Assembly: GCA_011032825.1 (NCBI GenBank)
Contig: JAADJZ010000002.1
Location: forward strand, 1,364,001 to 1,428,000
Length of the DNA: 64,000 nt
From: Massariosphaeria phaeospora
Taxonomy: Eukaryota > Ascomycota > Dothideomycetes > Pleosporales
Direction of reading: 5' to 3'
Shown: positions 51,421 through 63,476 of the stretch, in pieces
Numbering within the stretch: the first letter of the stretch is position 1
Layout of the letters: each line of letters starts with the position of its first letter
Notes under the pieces: model-generated
Databases searched by the model: none
What the model saw: the letters and a program-made list of their open reading frames with translations, nothing else
Told to the model about the DNA's origin: nothing
Translations under genes and position numbers: made by a program

Positions 51421-52983
51421 ATGGCTCGTCGCGAGCGCTCACGCAGAAGACCGTCGCGGGACTATGCCCAGCCCAAGTCCGAAGGGCCCATCGAGCCGCC
51501 TGCGGCAGCTCGATCCAGTCGGCGCCATCACCTCCCGCAGTACAACCACAATGGGCATGAGGTCACAAAGCACATTGAGCCCGAGGGCGAGAGTGGCAGG
51601 AAGGGCATACATCCGTTCAAGTTCTTGAAGATATGCTTCCGCAGCGCGAGCACACCGTCGATGCTGGTCAACTTCCTCTGGCCCATGGTCCCGGTAGCCA
51701 TTGCGTTGGTAGGTGGAATCGCGTGTTCCGATGTCGATACCGAGCGTTCACTGACAGCCGTAGCACTTTGCAATGCCGAAACAGCATCTTGCCATCTTCG
51801 TCACAAGTTACATCGCCATGGTCCCCGCTGCCAATCTCGTCGGTTTCGCCGGTCAGGAATTCGCCCGCAAACTCCCTAAGGTTCTCGGTGTTGTTATGGA
51901 AGTCACATTCGGGTCGATCGTGGAAATCGTTCTCTTTATGGTGCTGCTCAAAACGGGCCGCGAGCAAAACGTTCCTGTCATCCGTGCTGCTATCCTGGGT
52001 TCCATCTTGGCGAATATGCTATTGTGTCTGGGCTTCTGTTTCATCGCAGGAGGACTCAAGCGCCATGGCAAAGAGCGTCACGATCAGGAGTTCCACCCGG
52101 CGATCTCTGAGGCCGGGAGTGGGTTGATGTTGGTGGCTGGAAGTAAGGACACCGCTCTCCCCGAGCACCAGAAGTAAACGGCTAACAATTGCAGTGGGAC
52201 TTGTTCTTCCGACCGTGTATCACAGCGCTCTCAGCGGCAGGACTGATCTCACCCTTGGCGTGGGCGAGATCGCCTACGAAACACTGAAGATATCACGCGC
52301 CGTCGCCATCATCCTTCTTTTCGCATACTTTGTGTACCTGATGTACCAGATGAAGACGCACGACGGGCTGTTCGAAGACATCTACACTGCCGACGAGCAC
52401 AAGGATGCCGATCGCCACAAGGACCTCCTCAAGGCTAAACTAACGATGACTGAGTGCCTGATCGCCTTGGCCATTTCCCTGGCCTGCGTGTCTATGATCG
52501 CCGTCTTCCTCGTGAAGCAGATCCACTACATAGTCCACGAACGACATATCAGCGACGCATTCTTAGGTCTGATTCTCGTACCACTCGTTGAGAAGGCTGC
52601 CGGTAAGTCGACTCTCCATGTGAACCGCGGTACTCACAAACTAATACCTCACAGAGCATCTGACGGCCATTGACGAAGCCTACGACGGCCAAATGAATTT
52701 CGCCCTGGCCCATGTGCTCGGCGCTTCCATCCAGACTGCATTTCTCAATACGCCTCTCGTCGTCATCGTCGGCTGGTGCATGAACATCGGCATGGACCTG
52801 AAGTTCGAGGTCTTCGATGCCGTCGCCCTCATCCTCGCCATCCTCGTCTTGGGATCATTCCTGCGTGACGGCAAGTCGAACTACCTCGAGGGTGTTCTGT
52901 GCGTGTTGGTGTACCTGATCATTGCTATCTGCGCTTACTTCTACCCGAACCCGCCGGTCGCTACGGCGGCAGCTGAGCACTGA
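51421..52983 (+). CDS. CAX-type cation/proton exchanger (probably vacuolar Ca2+/H+)
   Basis: Exons 51421-51708, 51764-52142, 52195-52602 and 52655-52983 (introns 52-55 bp) give 467 residues. After a basic cytosolic N-terminus there are about ten to eleven hydrophobic segments. The two inverted alpha repeats are recognisable: VTFGSIVEIVLFMVLL with GSILANMLLCLG, and LILVPLVEKAAEHLTAIDEAY with HVLGASIQTAFLNTPLVVIVGW. CAX proteins move Ca2+ or other divalent ions into the vacuole in exchange for protons. The canonical GN(A/V)(V/A)E of each repeat is changed here (GSIVE; PLVEKAAEH), although the key glutamates remain. This belongs to a divergent fungal CAX group, so substrate may differ. Yeast Vcx1 is the best-studied relative. 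Confidence 0.82.
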
Positions 52984-53435
52984 GGATAGTAGGGTAGCCT
53001 TTCACGAGGAGACTTCGGGATGCGGAAGTAGAAGAGGCAAGGCAGCAGGCGTCTGGTCAAACTATGTCTTTTCTTTCTTTGCGGACAACTTAGGGCGTGC
53101 ATGTTTCATGATTAGTACTTCCGTTGTAATTAATTAGCGAGCAAGCGCGAGATACCGATTTCAATTTAAGCATTCAACGACCTGCATTTTACGCTCGCTG
53201 TCTCGCATCATCAATTCATAATTTCTCGCGTGCATCCATGCCATCTCGCAGCAAAGTAACGCTAAACTCATCTCCGACTAGCGGCGGCGCGGAACAACCT
53301 TTGCCGCTCGCTTACCGGCCATGCGCACTCCACAACGCAAATCGAAAACTTGCGACCGCACGACAACACAACCCAGCCTTTCCCTTTCCCACACCACTCC
53401 ACCCGCCGTCACAAACACCACACACCACCGCCAAT
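52984..53435. other. Intergenic with eS17 promoter
   Basis: No gene. The last ~60 bp before the ATG at 53436 are pyrimidine/C-rich (CTTTCCCTTTCCCACACC), as often found before fungal ribosomal protein genes. Confidence 0.45.
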
Positions 53436-54009
53436 ATGGGTCGCGTCCGAACGAAAACCGTCAAGAAGTCGGCCAAGGTCATCATCGAGCGCTACTACCC
53501 GAAGCTCGGCCTGGACTTTGAGACGAACAAGCGGATCTGCGATGAGATTGCGCTGATTCCCAGCAAGCGGCTGCGGAACAAGGTACGTCGCGGCTGGCGA
53601 AGGCGAGAGCGGCGGCGCAGCTGTCATGGAAATGGTGGCTAACGCGTCGGTGTCCAGATTGCCGGGTACACGACTCACTTGATGAAGCGTATCCAACGGG
53701 GCCCCGTCCGCGGCATCTCGTTTAAGCTGCAAGAAGAGGAGCGTGAGCGCAAGGATCAATACGTGCCCGAGGTGTCGGCGCTCGACTTCACGCAGAACAG
53801 CGAGAACGGCACCCTCGACGTCGACCAGGAGACCAAGGACCTGCTCAAGAGCTTGGGCGTATGTGCTCCCCATGTATCTCCCACGCGGCGAATATATGCT
53901 GATGTAACCCGTCTAGTTCGACTCCATCTCCGTCAACGTCGTCGCTGTCGCCCAGCAACAGACCGTCGAGCGCCCGCGCCGCTTCGGAGACCGCCGCCCC
54001 GGCCAGTAG
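53436..54009 (+). CDS. RPS17: 40S ribosomal protein eS17 (S17)
   Basis: Exons 53436-53582, 53658-53858 and 53917-54009 (introns 75 and 58 bp, both phase 0) give 146 residues, the usual length for fungal eS17. Diagnostic segments are [21 protein letters not shown], the [19 protein letters not shown] block ending exon 1, [21 protein letters not shown] and the YVPEVSAL segment. eS17 sits in the beak/head region of the small subunit and is essential. Start, stop and splice sites are all clear. It is a strong housekeeping anchor in the window. Confidence 0.96.
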
Positions 54010-54968
54010 ACGCTCGGTCCGACGTTCTCTCTTTCGGCGATGGGGTGAAAAGGCGGTGCTTGGGCTTCGGATTCTGCCACGGTTATGGCATGGCTATATG
54101 GCTGCTTACGGAAGCTTGATGATGATTAGGACTGAATGAAAGGTTCTTCCCCATACCAGGTGTCGCCGAGTCTGAGCTCCGTGAGGGGTGAGGATGACGC
54201 TTGATTGCCATTTTCCCGTTGCTGTGATGTCGAGGGCGGACTGGTGTTGGTGAAACCTTGCAGAGAATCATGTCTTTGCCAGGGTGGTAAGGTATGTACT
54301 GACGTCTTGATGTGCAGAGTTTGCTCAAGCTTGTTTAGGTGACCACAAGCCATGGACTGACTGAAATCCGATCAATACACTCCAAGTAGGCAACGAGCAC
54401 AAGGACACCACGTTTGGAAACCTTGTCACATCTGACGCGGCAAGGCCTTCACACGACTGGAAAAGCTAATCCAGTATGCCGCTCTCCGACATTTCGGATA
54501 AAAGCTGATGGTATAGTATGTATCTCGAAGCCGACCACGCGATATGGTAGGATCGTGCTGTCGCGCGACAATGCTGGGCGCAGAGCTATATTTTTAGCAA
54601 GGTTGGCATGCAGCTAGACAATAAGAAACATTTACACATCCCAGTTCAGCTTTTTCACCGCTTCGTACTGTCTCAAAGACTTGTCAATGCAACGCAGTCC
54701 TATAATCTTGACCATACTTTCTTTTGCATCATATGCCGATGGATGGATACGCTCCCAGGCGCAGTCATGGAATCCAAGGCGTTGGATGGGCGCAAGACTG
54801 TGGCGTTCATGTTGGTCGACCTGACTCGGCTAGCTCCACTCAATTAAGGCCCCCAGAGCAACATCCTCTAAATTTACCCTGCTTACGCAATACCCCTCGT
54901 CTTGCATAGTCTACAGACGCGTTCCCAGAATTCCAACGGCAAACACAACCTTCGACGAAATTTTTGAA
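54010..54968. other. Intergenic, nothing recognised
   Basis: About 960 bp between eS17 and the P450 with open frames below 80 codons and no domain. The right end should carry the P450 promoter. Confidence 0.45.
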
Positions 54969-56707
54969 ATGGCACCCTGGAGCGGCCTGCCGCTTGCACT
55001 GGTCATCGTACTTGGCGGATACGTCTTATACGGATGCGTTAAGATGATACGGGCTCGAAGAGCCTTTTACTATAGCAAAGTGAAACCCGGCCTGGTGAGT
55101 AGGTCTCTGAGCTCCGGGTCACCTCATTCTGATCCTGCTGTGTCTAGCCTATGCCCAAATGGAGCCCTATCTTCGGACACCTTCTGGCGATGAAATCGGC
55201 ATTCGACAAGTACAAACTACCACAGGATATCACGCGTGCGAACATATTCACCGCCATGGCTCAAGAATTTTCCGAGTCCGACCTCTGGTACATGGATCTT
55301 TGGCCATTCTTCAATCCCCTTCTGCTGGTCAATTCGCTCAGCTACGCCACGCAAACCTGCTCGCACGAGAACAACCTCGGCAAGCCGCCGGATCTTGAAC
55401 CTTTCATGCGTGCGATAGCGGGCGGTGACAGCGTCTTCACCACTAACGGCGAAGAGTGGAAGCATGGCAGAGATGTTTTCACTTCAGGATTCAACACCAA
55501 TTATATTCTTGGCCAGACAGGGCACATCGTGCAGGAGGCAGAAGAGTATGTCGAAGTCCTGCGCAAACTCGCCAAATCAGGTGAAATGGTTTGTATAGAT
55601 CAGGTCAATGTGAAATACACCATGGACATCGGCGGCATTCTTACCCTGTAAGTAGGAGACTCGAATGTTTCCCAAGGTTTGCTCACCCCTATCAGAAACC
55701 AACGATTCAACACACAAGCGGAAGATGCCAACCGTTTCGTCTCGGCTATTCGACATACCATCAACTGGGATTACCTCGGAGAGTTACGGACGCCTCTGGT
55801 ACGCTGGACCCCACTCATCCGCCTCATCCACTGGTACAACGGGCGCATCATGAAAAACTACATCTCCCGCGCCCTTGACGCACGCTACATCGAATGGAAG
55901 GCCGGCAACGTCGACCCCCAAACGACCCGAACCGCAATCGACCTAGCGCTAGCCGACTACATCAACCGCCACAAAGACAAGCCGACCGAAACCTTGGACC
56001 CAAAGTTCAAAGCCTGGGCCATTGTCCAGCTGCGCCTCCTCTTCTTCGTCGCCCACGACTCCACCTCCGCCACCCTCTCATACACGTACCTCATGCTCTC
56101 CAAGCACCCCGCCGTCCTAGCAAAACTGCGCAGCGAGCACGACCTCGTCTTCGGCACCGACCTCTCGCGCGTCCCCACTCTGCTGAAAGACCAGCCCCAT
56201 CTGCTCAACAAACTCGAATACACCACCGCCGTCATCAAAGAGGTCCTGCGTCTGTACCCGCCGGCCTCGGGCTTCCGCCTCGGCCGCCCGGACGTGCATC
56301 TCCACGACGACGCCGGCAACTCGTACCCCACCGACAACACACGCATCTGGGTTCTACACTCCGCGCTGCACGTGCACGCCAAGTACTGGGAACAACCCGA
56401 CGCGTTCCTGCCGCAGCGCTGGCTCGTGGGGCCGGAAGACCCGCTGTATCCGGTTAAGGGCGCGTGGCGCCCGTTTGAGTTCGGCCCGAGGAATTGTCTG
56501 GGGCAGACGCTGTCGATGTTAGACCTTAGAGTCACACTTGCCATGGTGGTGAGGAGGTTTGACTTTGAGGAGGCGTATGGGGAGTGGGATCGAGTGAATG
56601 GGGTGAGCAGGGAGAGGTGGGTGAAGGGGGAGAGGTGGTATCAGGTTGGCGGGGGTGGGGCGCATCCCGCAGATGGGTTGCCGTGTCGGGTGGTTTTGAG
56701 GGAGTGA
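54969..56707 (+). CDS. Cytochrome P450 monooxygenase (complete)
   Basis: Exons 54969-55094, 55148-55647 and 55696-56707 (introns 53 and 48 bp) give 545 residues. Residues ~5-25 (GLPLALVIVLGGYVLYGCV) are an N-terminal membrane anchor. Further landmarks are the C-helix WKHGRDVF, the I-helix FFVAHDSTSATLSY (AHDST in place of AGxDT), ExxR as E391/R394 in KEVLRLYPP, and the haem loop FEFGPRNCLG with ligand C476. Overall shape suggests the CYP4/CYP52-like clan that includes fungal toxin-pathway and fatty-acid hydroxylases, but the substrate cannot be read from sequence. No other biosynthetic core genes (PKS, NRPS) lie nearby, so a secondary-metabolite cluster is not supported. Confidence 0.85.
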
Positions 56708-56970
56708 GGGAGGGGGGTGTTGGGGGAGCGGTGGACGCTGGGGAAGAGGTGGTATGGGGTGATCGATAGATACCTGAATCTTCAGACGTTGGCCTGTGGC
56801 GAGGAGTGCTTGGGGATCTTACTCTGTACGTCCTAAGTCCACGGGTGCCTTGACCCCCAGAGATCTTGCTAAGCCAGTTTCTTCATAGTACGTATCGCCG
56901 GAATTCGACGTCGTAAATCTCGTTCATCTAACGCAGCCTCCTCTCCCTCTGCAGTCACAGCCCCCTGACT

Positions 56971-58230
56971 TCAAACTCCCTCCCGCCTCGTAACCCTCAC
57001 CACAACCTTATCCCTCGGCTGCGTAACCACCACAACCGCATTCCCCTCATCCTCCCCCGGCTCCTCCCACCCCTTTCCCTCCTCCCCCCCTGGCCTGATA
57101 TCAAACCCCCTCACCATCATCGCCACCAGCCTTGTCGCATACACTCTCCCCGGGCACAAGTTCGCGCCGCCACCCCAGCTACGGAACGCGGCTGCATGCA
57201 CTTTCTTTTCGTCCGGCCGCCCGAAGAGGTACGCATCGAATGTATCCGCGTCCGGCCCCCAAATCGCTGCATCGAAGTGCGGCACGCGGTTCGGCATCTG
57301 GATCACAGAGTCCTTTTTGAGAAAGTATTGATTGGCCAGCACGTGATCTTGCATGGCCATGCGCGTTGCAGCGCCGGCGACGTGGTAGCGAAGCACCTCC
57401 GTGACGGTGGACGCAAGAATCGGCATCGCTTCCTCCGGCTTAGCCTGCTCACCAAGGGAGCGTTTGCCGCCTAAGAATCGCTCCGCCTCGTCTCTGATGT
57501 CGGCTAGCAGATCCGCGTTTGAGAAGACGTGCCAGATGGTCCAGAAGGCCGTGGGCAGCACGTTGAGGATGACGCCAAAGCCGTTGACGGTCTCGAAGCG
57601 CGCGATGTCGGGCGCGGCGATGCCGTAGGCCTGTAGAATGGCCAAGCGGGCGCGGACGAGGGCGGAGCCGCGGAGTGGGCCGGAGGCGGCGAAGTAGGTT
57701 GCGAAGCTGTGGACGAGGCGTTCGCGTGCGATGTGGGCGGCGGGGAGGAGGGAGGGCGCGATGCTGAGGAGGAAGGTCATGGTTGCGCTGGAGAAGGTTC
57801 TGCTTGCGTTGGTTAGGTGATGCCCGCGAGTGGCCTGCAGGCTCCTTGAGGATTGACCACTGTACTTACTGCAGATCTTGCTCCAGGCTCACGTCTTCGT
57901 ACGGGCTGTCCGGGCCATACACGCCAGCTGCCACTGCCCCCGTAAACACCCGCCGCACCCACACCCATAGCTCCACCTCCTTTCCACTCGGCGTCGCAGC
58001 AGCAGCAGCATCCAGCTCATCCAACGACCTGCCCGCCCGCTCAACAGACACGGCCGTCAAATCGTCCAGCTGCCGCCCCACCATAGCCTCATGCGTGACC
58101 CTCATCCCATCCACCACAAGACTATTCTCGCCGCGCTCGCCCCGCGCGTTCTCCAGCAGAATCTCATTCGCCGCGCTACTTATACCGCCGAGTCGCTGCG
58201 TGAGCGTAACTTGGATGAACGAGAAATTCA
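56971..58230 (-). pseudogene. 5'-truncated cytochrome P450 of another family
   Basis: Exon B is 57787-56971; exon A ends at 57870, and the intron 57869-57788 (82 bp, GTAAGT...CAG, phase 2) joins them in frame. C-terminal landmarks are present: VTEVLRY (ExxR) and the haem loop SWGGGANLCPGR. Exon A reads upstream through LENARGERGENSLVVDG and FIQVTLTQRL to about 58228, where a TAG closes the frame; the first ATG is at 58105. A membrane anchor and roughly the first 100 residues of a normal P450 are missing, and the next 300 bp upstream contain no plausible exon. It resembles the CYP7/CYP8-like group, unlike the convergent P450 next door. An undetected distant first exon is the alternative. Confidence 0.6.
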
Positions 58231-58520
58231 GGATTCGCGGCTACTTTTGCACAGAGGATATGAGGTCCGGGGCTTATTATAGTAGTTGTAGCGAAAATAG
58301 TGCTTAAGAATGATGTACGGCGTTTGATAGAAGAGAGAGAGAAAAGAGTAGTTACAAGGCTGAGGGAGATAAGGGGTAGAGAATCCGGACACTACTAAGT
58401 AACTAGCACATCTTACCTATGCTAATCCGTCTCTCTCCCCCCAAAAAGACTGTATATCTAACCAAAGGCTAGGATCGAAACACACAAGCCACTCTCTTCT
58501 CCTCACGCGCCTTCTCCCTA

Positions 58521-60795
58521 TCAAGTATTATTGGTAGAGCTGTTGTCCTGGCAATGCTCACTAGGCGGTCCGCTTAATCCCTTTGGTATTTCGAGACTCG
58601 CTCGTGCCTGTGTGATACTAATTGCTGCTGTACCTGGAGGATTGACAGAGTCAACAGGCACCTCTTTGACAGCTACCAGGGGTTTCGCAATGTTCGACGA
58701 AGCCGGTCGCAGAGCAGCCGATATGAACACCAGCGCCGGTGGCTGCAAGTCCGGGAGCAGCTGCCCCTTTTCAGTAAGCGGAATATCCATTTCGAGGTCG
58801 ACCCAGTTGCCCTGATCCTGGGCCTCGTATGCGCGTCTTTGTAGTTGCCAGATGCCGTCTTGGATCCATCGCGTAATGCGCGGCGAGAACGCGTGTTTGG
58901 ACCTGCTGAGAAAGATGAGGAATTTGAGCAGCGTGATGTTGAGCATGACGATGACGGCTGAGAGCGTCAGAACGAAAGCGAGCCCGAAGACGTTGATGTT
59001 GACGAAACCGCCCGTCTTCTTCATTTTTTGCATCTGGCATAACTGCTGCTCCTCGGCGGTAAGGGGGGACTTGACTTCTGCTTCCGCGTCGAGGAGAGAC
59101 GGACCCACAGCAAACATTGACATTCCGAATTGTGTTTGGGACCACATAACAGAGAACCAAAGAGTAAGTTCGTGGACCCACTGATCATCTGGGAATTGTC
59201 CATATAGGCCATCAGGTGTTCGCTTCTCGTTTGCTTGGATGAGAGTGGTAAAGCCTATTTCGAAAAGGCGACTGATCGTTTGAATCATCTGGAGCACAGC
59301 TTTCTGGAGATTGCTTGCTGCAGGAAATGATGGCGCGGCTGTAGAGTTTTTCGCAAAGTAGGGGCCAAGGGGTGAACAGATATCGGGGCCAGCTCTTTGG
59401 GCATGGCAGTATTGATACTGCAACAAGTCAGCGCATCAAGAGTACAGGCGACTCGTGACTTACTCTTTGGAAACAACCAATGCCCCGTATTGGAAAGTCT
59501 CCGAAGTAGATGGTGACGTTCTTTCTCTGGGCAAAGTCATACCATTCGTAGGGAGTATGGGCCGCAAACAACCGGTCGTTCACGGGATGAGTAAACATTG
59601 CTCTGCTTGTTGTGGCAAACAGAAGAATTGTATCGGCATCATCGGAACGCAGCTCGCTTATCGGATAAAATTCTTGAAATGTCGGATCACTGGTACCAGG
59701 ACAGTATAGTGAACCTCTAAGACAGAACAGTCAGTATTTTGGCTTAATTGTGCAAGGGTAGCCACTACTCGATGAATATTCAACTCACCCTACGAGCTCA
59801 AGAAACCATGTGACATTGGACCGGCTAAGGTGTACCACTTTAGTCCAGTTGAGATTTGTTTCGTCCGTCTGATGTCCATAGTCAAGGTACAACACCTCTT
59901 CTCCGGGTAACAGAGGACGCCAACGCACGCTTTGATCCAGCTCAGACGCTGGTCTCACCTCCGTTCTACCATCGAGGGAAAGCACTGCACATGTTGCTGT
60001 TCGTCGGAGCTGAACACGATCCTCGCTAGGAAGGTTAATCCCAAAGGTGTCGCTGACGTCTAGAAGTCCCGAATCAAGGTGGAGCGCGTCTCCGCCTTCA
60101 CATAGGTTTGCGAACGGGCAAGCCACCCTCTCGGCAGTAAATGGGACCTTGGGTCTCGTGAAGATATTACACAGCGTTGGCAATGTTCCGTTTTGATAAC
60201 ACTGCTGGGCGTACGTGTCAGCGTTCAGACCAAAGCTGCTACTGTATGATCGGGTCTCGCTCATGTCGGAACCATTGACAGATCCGCAGAAGGGACTGCT
60301 AACAAGTACTTCCAAATTTGTCGTAGATATCACGAAAGAAGACAAAAGACTTGTTGCGATGGTCGCAGCAACAAAAAAGACGGCCAGTGCAAAAACAGGT
60401 AAGGATCGGGTGAAGGAGTGGTTGCTACGGTGTCTCCAAGACCACCAGAGTTTGATGAAGTCTGTTAATGTGGATGTTGGAGTAGGCAAGGTACGCAGAA
60501 GGACTTGTTGTTGGCGGAAAAGTCCGTCTGATTCATGTCCATCCGCTCGAGCTTGATGAATACCAAATACCACCAGGTTCCAGAGATGAGCGATTCCTTC
60601 AAAATTATTAGTTGAAAGATTGAAAATGGAAACTACGCGAGGAAATGGCTAACCTATGGAAGATGTGACTGCTAGAAGTGCGACCAGGAATGTGCCAGTT
60701 CGAGTGTCAGTCGTAATAGTTTTGCCCATGACAGCACCTTTGGCCCAATCTGTCCACATTCCGCGTTTCACGAATCGTGAATCGAGTTCTGACAT
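58521..60795 (-). CDS. Unrecognised multi-pass membrane protein, 699 residues
   Basis: Exons 60795-60654, 60596-59789, 59716-59464 and 59417-58521 (introns 57, 72 and 46 bp) join in frame. Membrane helices are at ~40-62 (exon 1/2 junction), ~105-130 (LPVFALAVFFVAATIATSLL) and ~560-585 (LAFVLTLSAVIVMLNITLL). Between the second and third lies a ~400-residue extracytoplasmic-looking region with several Cys and Asn-glycosylation sequons (NGS, NGT, NWT, NVT). The C-terminal ~110 residues are hydrophilic. The form matches a widespread but uncharacterised fungal membrane family. The HRDxx kinase or transporter motifs that would give a role are absent. Confidence 0.75.
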
Positions 60796-61458
60796 CGTAG
60801 CCGCTGCACGCGAAAGAATAATGCTTCAGAAGCAATGTTTCGAGAAAGGCGGGGGAAGCTGAGATATAAGGCTTCGTGCTCGCAAGGCTGGCGACTCGTC
60901 CAAGAATAATACTTCCGCCACTGACATAGCGTTACAGATCGCCGCGAATCGCGTGAGAAGATCGTTATCAGGCTGCGCGAAAGATGCATGGGGATGTGTC
61001 TATTGCGCTTGCCTTGCAGCAAGCCAAGCTGCCATCTATCCAGTCTTCGGGTTATATCGCGGAGTACGCACCCCGCTTCCTGAACCAGGTTGTTGTGCAG
61101 ATGGAGCCAAGGAATGATAGGGTAATGTAGACAAATGGAACTCGGCACATGAACCGCTTATTGGGATGATAAAGTAAGGTCACAGATGGAGACGTCGGGA
61201 ATGATCGGGATCGTATTAGGCAAACTATGCTAAGCCCAATTAAGCCAATACTCTTGGCATGCACCTATCCTAGATACGAATATTTAAGAGCATTGTGGTT
61301 AGGCGGGCCAGTAAACACACCCGTTCCTTACTATAGATAGGGCTACAGAACTCACAGGATACGAAGGATTGTATAGCTAGCTCGACGCAGTTCGGCGTTT
61401 GTACCCATAAATCCTTCCAGTTCCATCAAGCCCTACGGTATATCACGAAGGTGCCTTT
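60796..61458. other. Intergenic, nothing recognised
   Basis: Promoter side of the 699-residue membrane protein and 3' flank of RRP8. Minus-strand open frames (up to 126 codons at 61148-60768) overlap the first exon and its leader and have no domain. Confidence 0.4.
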
Positions 61459-63135
61459 TCATCTAATCTTATACAAGCAAGGCTTCAGCACCTTCCCATC
61501 TTCGCCCTCCCCTCCATCCTCCAGGTCTCCTGCACCCAGAGCAGCGTACTTCTTCCCCCGCATCCCCATCTTCAACCCGCTCTTCGCAGTCTTGCTCCCA
61601 TCATCTTTCTTCACGTTCTTGCCCTTGAGCGGCTGCGCTCCTTTGATAAACTGCAACTTGACGAACATTTTATTGCTCAGATCGATGGCGTCGCGGGGGC
61701 GTTCAGGCAGCGCATCGAGCACGAAACCACGTTTCCTGAGCACTTCGACGAATGCGCTGACGTCGGTGCCTTCTTTACTTGCAGCGCCATCAACGCGTTC
61801 GGCTAGCTCGGCTTCGTCGCCTGAGCCTTGGATGCCGTCATCCTCGGGTTTGCTCCTGGCCTCTTTGCCATTTGGCTTTTTGTCGGCTTTTTTGAGACTA
61901 CCGATTGAGTTGATGGGCGGTTTGCCGCCTTTGCCTCGCTCTACCCGGCCGAACCGCGACTTGATTTCTGAAATCCAGAGCTCGCCACGCCAGCGGAGAA
62001 CCCGGTATGCTTCGTCGATGAAGTCAAGCCAGTTGGTACCCATGAGGGCGAGGCAGAAGATTGCGACGTCGACGGAGTTGTGTGGCACGGGGAGGGCGGA
62101 AATGTCGGCGACTGTGACGAGAGGTGCGGACGGGCCAGTCGGTTTAGAGAGATCGAACGAGTGGAGGGTTAGGTTTAGAGACTTCAGGTGAGTTTGCAGG
62201 CGGAAAGAGAGTGAGGCGGTGCCGCAGCCGAGGTCAGCAATAGTGGTGTGGCCTTTCAAGTCGCGTGGGAGGGGCTTGAGGTCGGGAGTCCCTGCACCAG
62301 AGATGGAGTCTGCGGTGATGACTGTACTGGAGTCCTTATCCTTCTGGGCTTTGAGACGTTTGTCCTTCCGGGGATCTTTGGCGCGTATTCTCCCTCGCGT
62401 AATGATTGTAGAGACGTAGCCATCGACTGGGTTCTCGGGCCATACTTCGACTTGCTGTGCGAAGCCTCGATGGTAGTCCTCGAACATAGAGGGGTCTTCT
62501 TTGAACAGGTCAAGGGATTCTTTGGAGGGTTTGGTGTAGAGCGATTCATTCATATGGCGGAACCGTGCGCTTGCGAGCTTGCTGCGCATAGATCTTTGCA
62601 AAGGCGTTAGGCCCTTAGGCTCAGGAAGCAGAGAAACTGAAGGATCTAGACGGGCAATAATAGGTGCGGTAGCCGTGGTATCGGAATCCTGCTTGGGCTC
62701 CTTCTTGCGCTTCTTCTTGTCGCGCTTCGATTCCGCGTTTGTGATTGCGCCAGTCTCAACGGTTGACGGCTGGGCACCTGCATCCGTGTCGGCATCCGCA
62801 TTTTGTACTTCGGACTTCATCTCATTGCCAATGCCTTCCTGCTTGGGTTTGTTGCCTTTCCTCTTTCGCTTTTTGACCTTCTCCTCCTCCACACTCGCTA
62901 CCTTATTTCCCACCCCATCTGGTTCTATAACAGTGCCCTGCACTTCGTCCTTTTGATCTTTGCCTTCGACATACTTCTGCCATGACTCTCCTACGTTCCC
63001 CTCGTCAACCTGCTCTTCCTGTTTCCTCTTCCTCTTCTTGCTTTTCTTGCTCTCTTTAGTCGGATCGAGCGGTTTCGGCTTCTCGACCTGTGCTTTGAGC
63101 GGCGCAGATAGTTTCCAGCCGGGTACTAAAAACAT
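61459..63135 (-). CDS. RRP8: Rrp8, 25S rRNA m1A methyltransferase
   Basis: A single exon of 558 codons starts MFLVPGWKLSAPLK. The N-terminal ~180 residues are Lys/Glu-rich with KKSKKRKRK and KKRKRKGNK stretches, typical nucleolar targeting. The Rrp8 domain follows: LTPLQRSMRSKLASARFRHMN, DYHRGFAQQVEVWPENPVD, the SAM-binding loop IADLGCGTASLS (around residue 300), DVAIFCLALMGTNWLDFIDEA and ELWISEIKSRF. Rrp8 makes m1A645 in yeast 25S rRNA and acts in early pre-rRNA cleavage. An insert of ~60 charged residues follows the SRF motif. The C-terminal basic tail (KGKNVKKDDGSK) is also usual. Confidence is high. Confidence 0.93.
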   Translation of the reverse strand: MFLVPGWKLSAPLKAQVEKPKPLDPTKESKKSKKRKRKQEEQVDEGNVGESWQKYVEGKDQKDEVQGTVIEPDGVGNKVASVEEEKVKKRKRKGNKPKQEGIGNEMKSEVQNADADTDAGAQPSTVETGAITNAESKRDKKKRKKEPKQDSDTTATAPIIARLDPSVSLLPEPKGLTPLQRSMRSKLASARFRHMNESLYTKPSKESLDLFKEDPSMFEDYHRGFAQQVEVWPENPVDGYVSTIITRGRIRAKDPRKDKRLKAQKDKDSSTVITADSISGAGTPDLKPLPRDLKGHTTIADLGCGTASLSFRLQTHLKSLNLTLHSFDLSKPTGPSAPLVTVADISALPVPHNSVDVAIFCLALMGTNWLDFIDEAYRVLRWRGELWISEIKSRFGRVERGKGGKPPINSIGSLKKADKKPNGKEARSKPEDDGIQGSGDEAELAERVDGAASKEGTDVSAFVEVLRKRGFVLDALPERPRDAIDLSNKMFVKLQFIKGAQPLKGKNVKKDDGSKTAKSGLKMGMRGKKYAALGAGDLEDGGEGEDGKVLKPCLYKIR

Positions 63136-63476
63136 GGTGCTTGTGGAGGGTGTTTTGTTGGGTCGTAAACGCTTCCGACGTTGTTAGCTGCTGGATTGAT
63201 TTTTTTGGACGCGTTAGCGGGGCCGGCGAAAGGTTCCGCCGGGCGTAAAAGTGGGGGTTAGCGTTATCCGAAGTTCGAACAGCCACACAACACTCATTTG
63301 GACCCACTGCAGCAGTGTTCCGCAATGTACTGCGGAAACAGACACTTTCTGCTAAAGTCGTTTACGGAAGTAATCAATTCAGAACCATCAGTATCCATAG
63401 AGCGCAGCTGCGGCCCATCCACGCACTACCACCGTCCATATTCAGACTTGAAGATCTCAGGCACTACGCTCCTGAA
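63136..63476. other. RRP8 promoter region
   Basis: 340 bp between the RRP8 ATG and the stop of the next minus-strand gene. No clear TATA or CCAAT element; short overlapping frames only. Confidence 0.4.

Noticed and set aside
54969..58230. Secondary-metabolite gene cluster around the two P450s
   Set aside because: The P450s are of different types, one is truncated, and no PKS, NRPS, terpene synthase or tailoring partner lies between eS17 and Rrp8.
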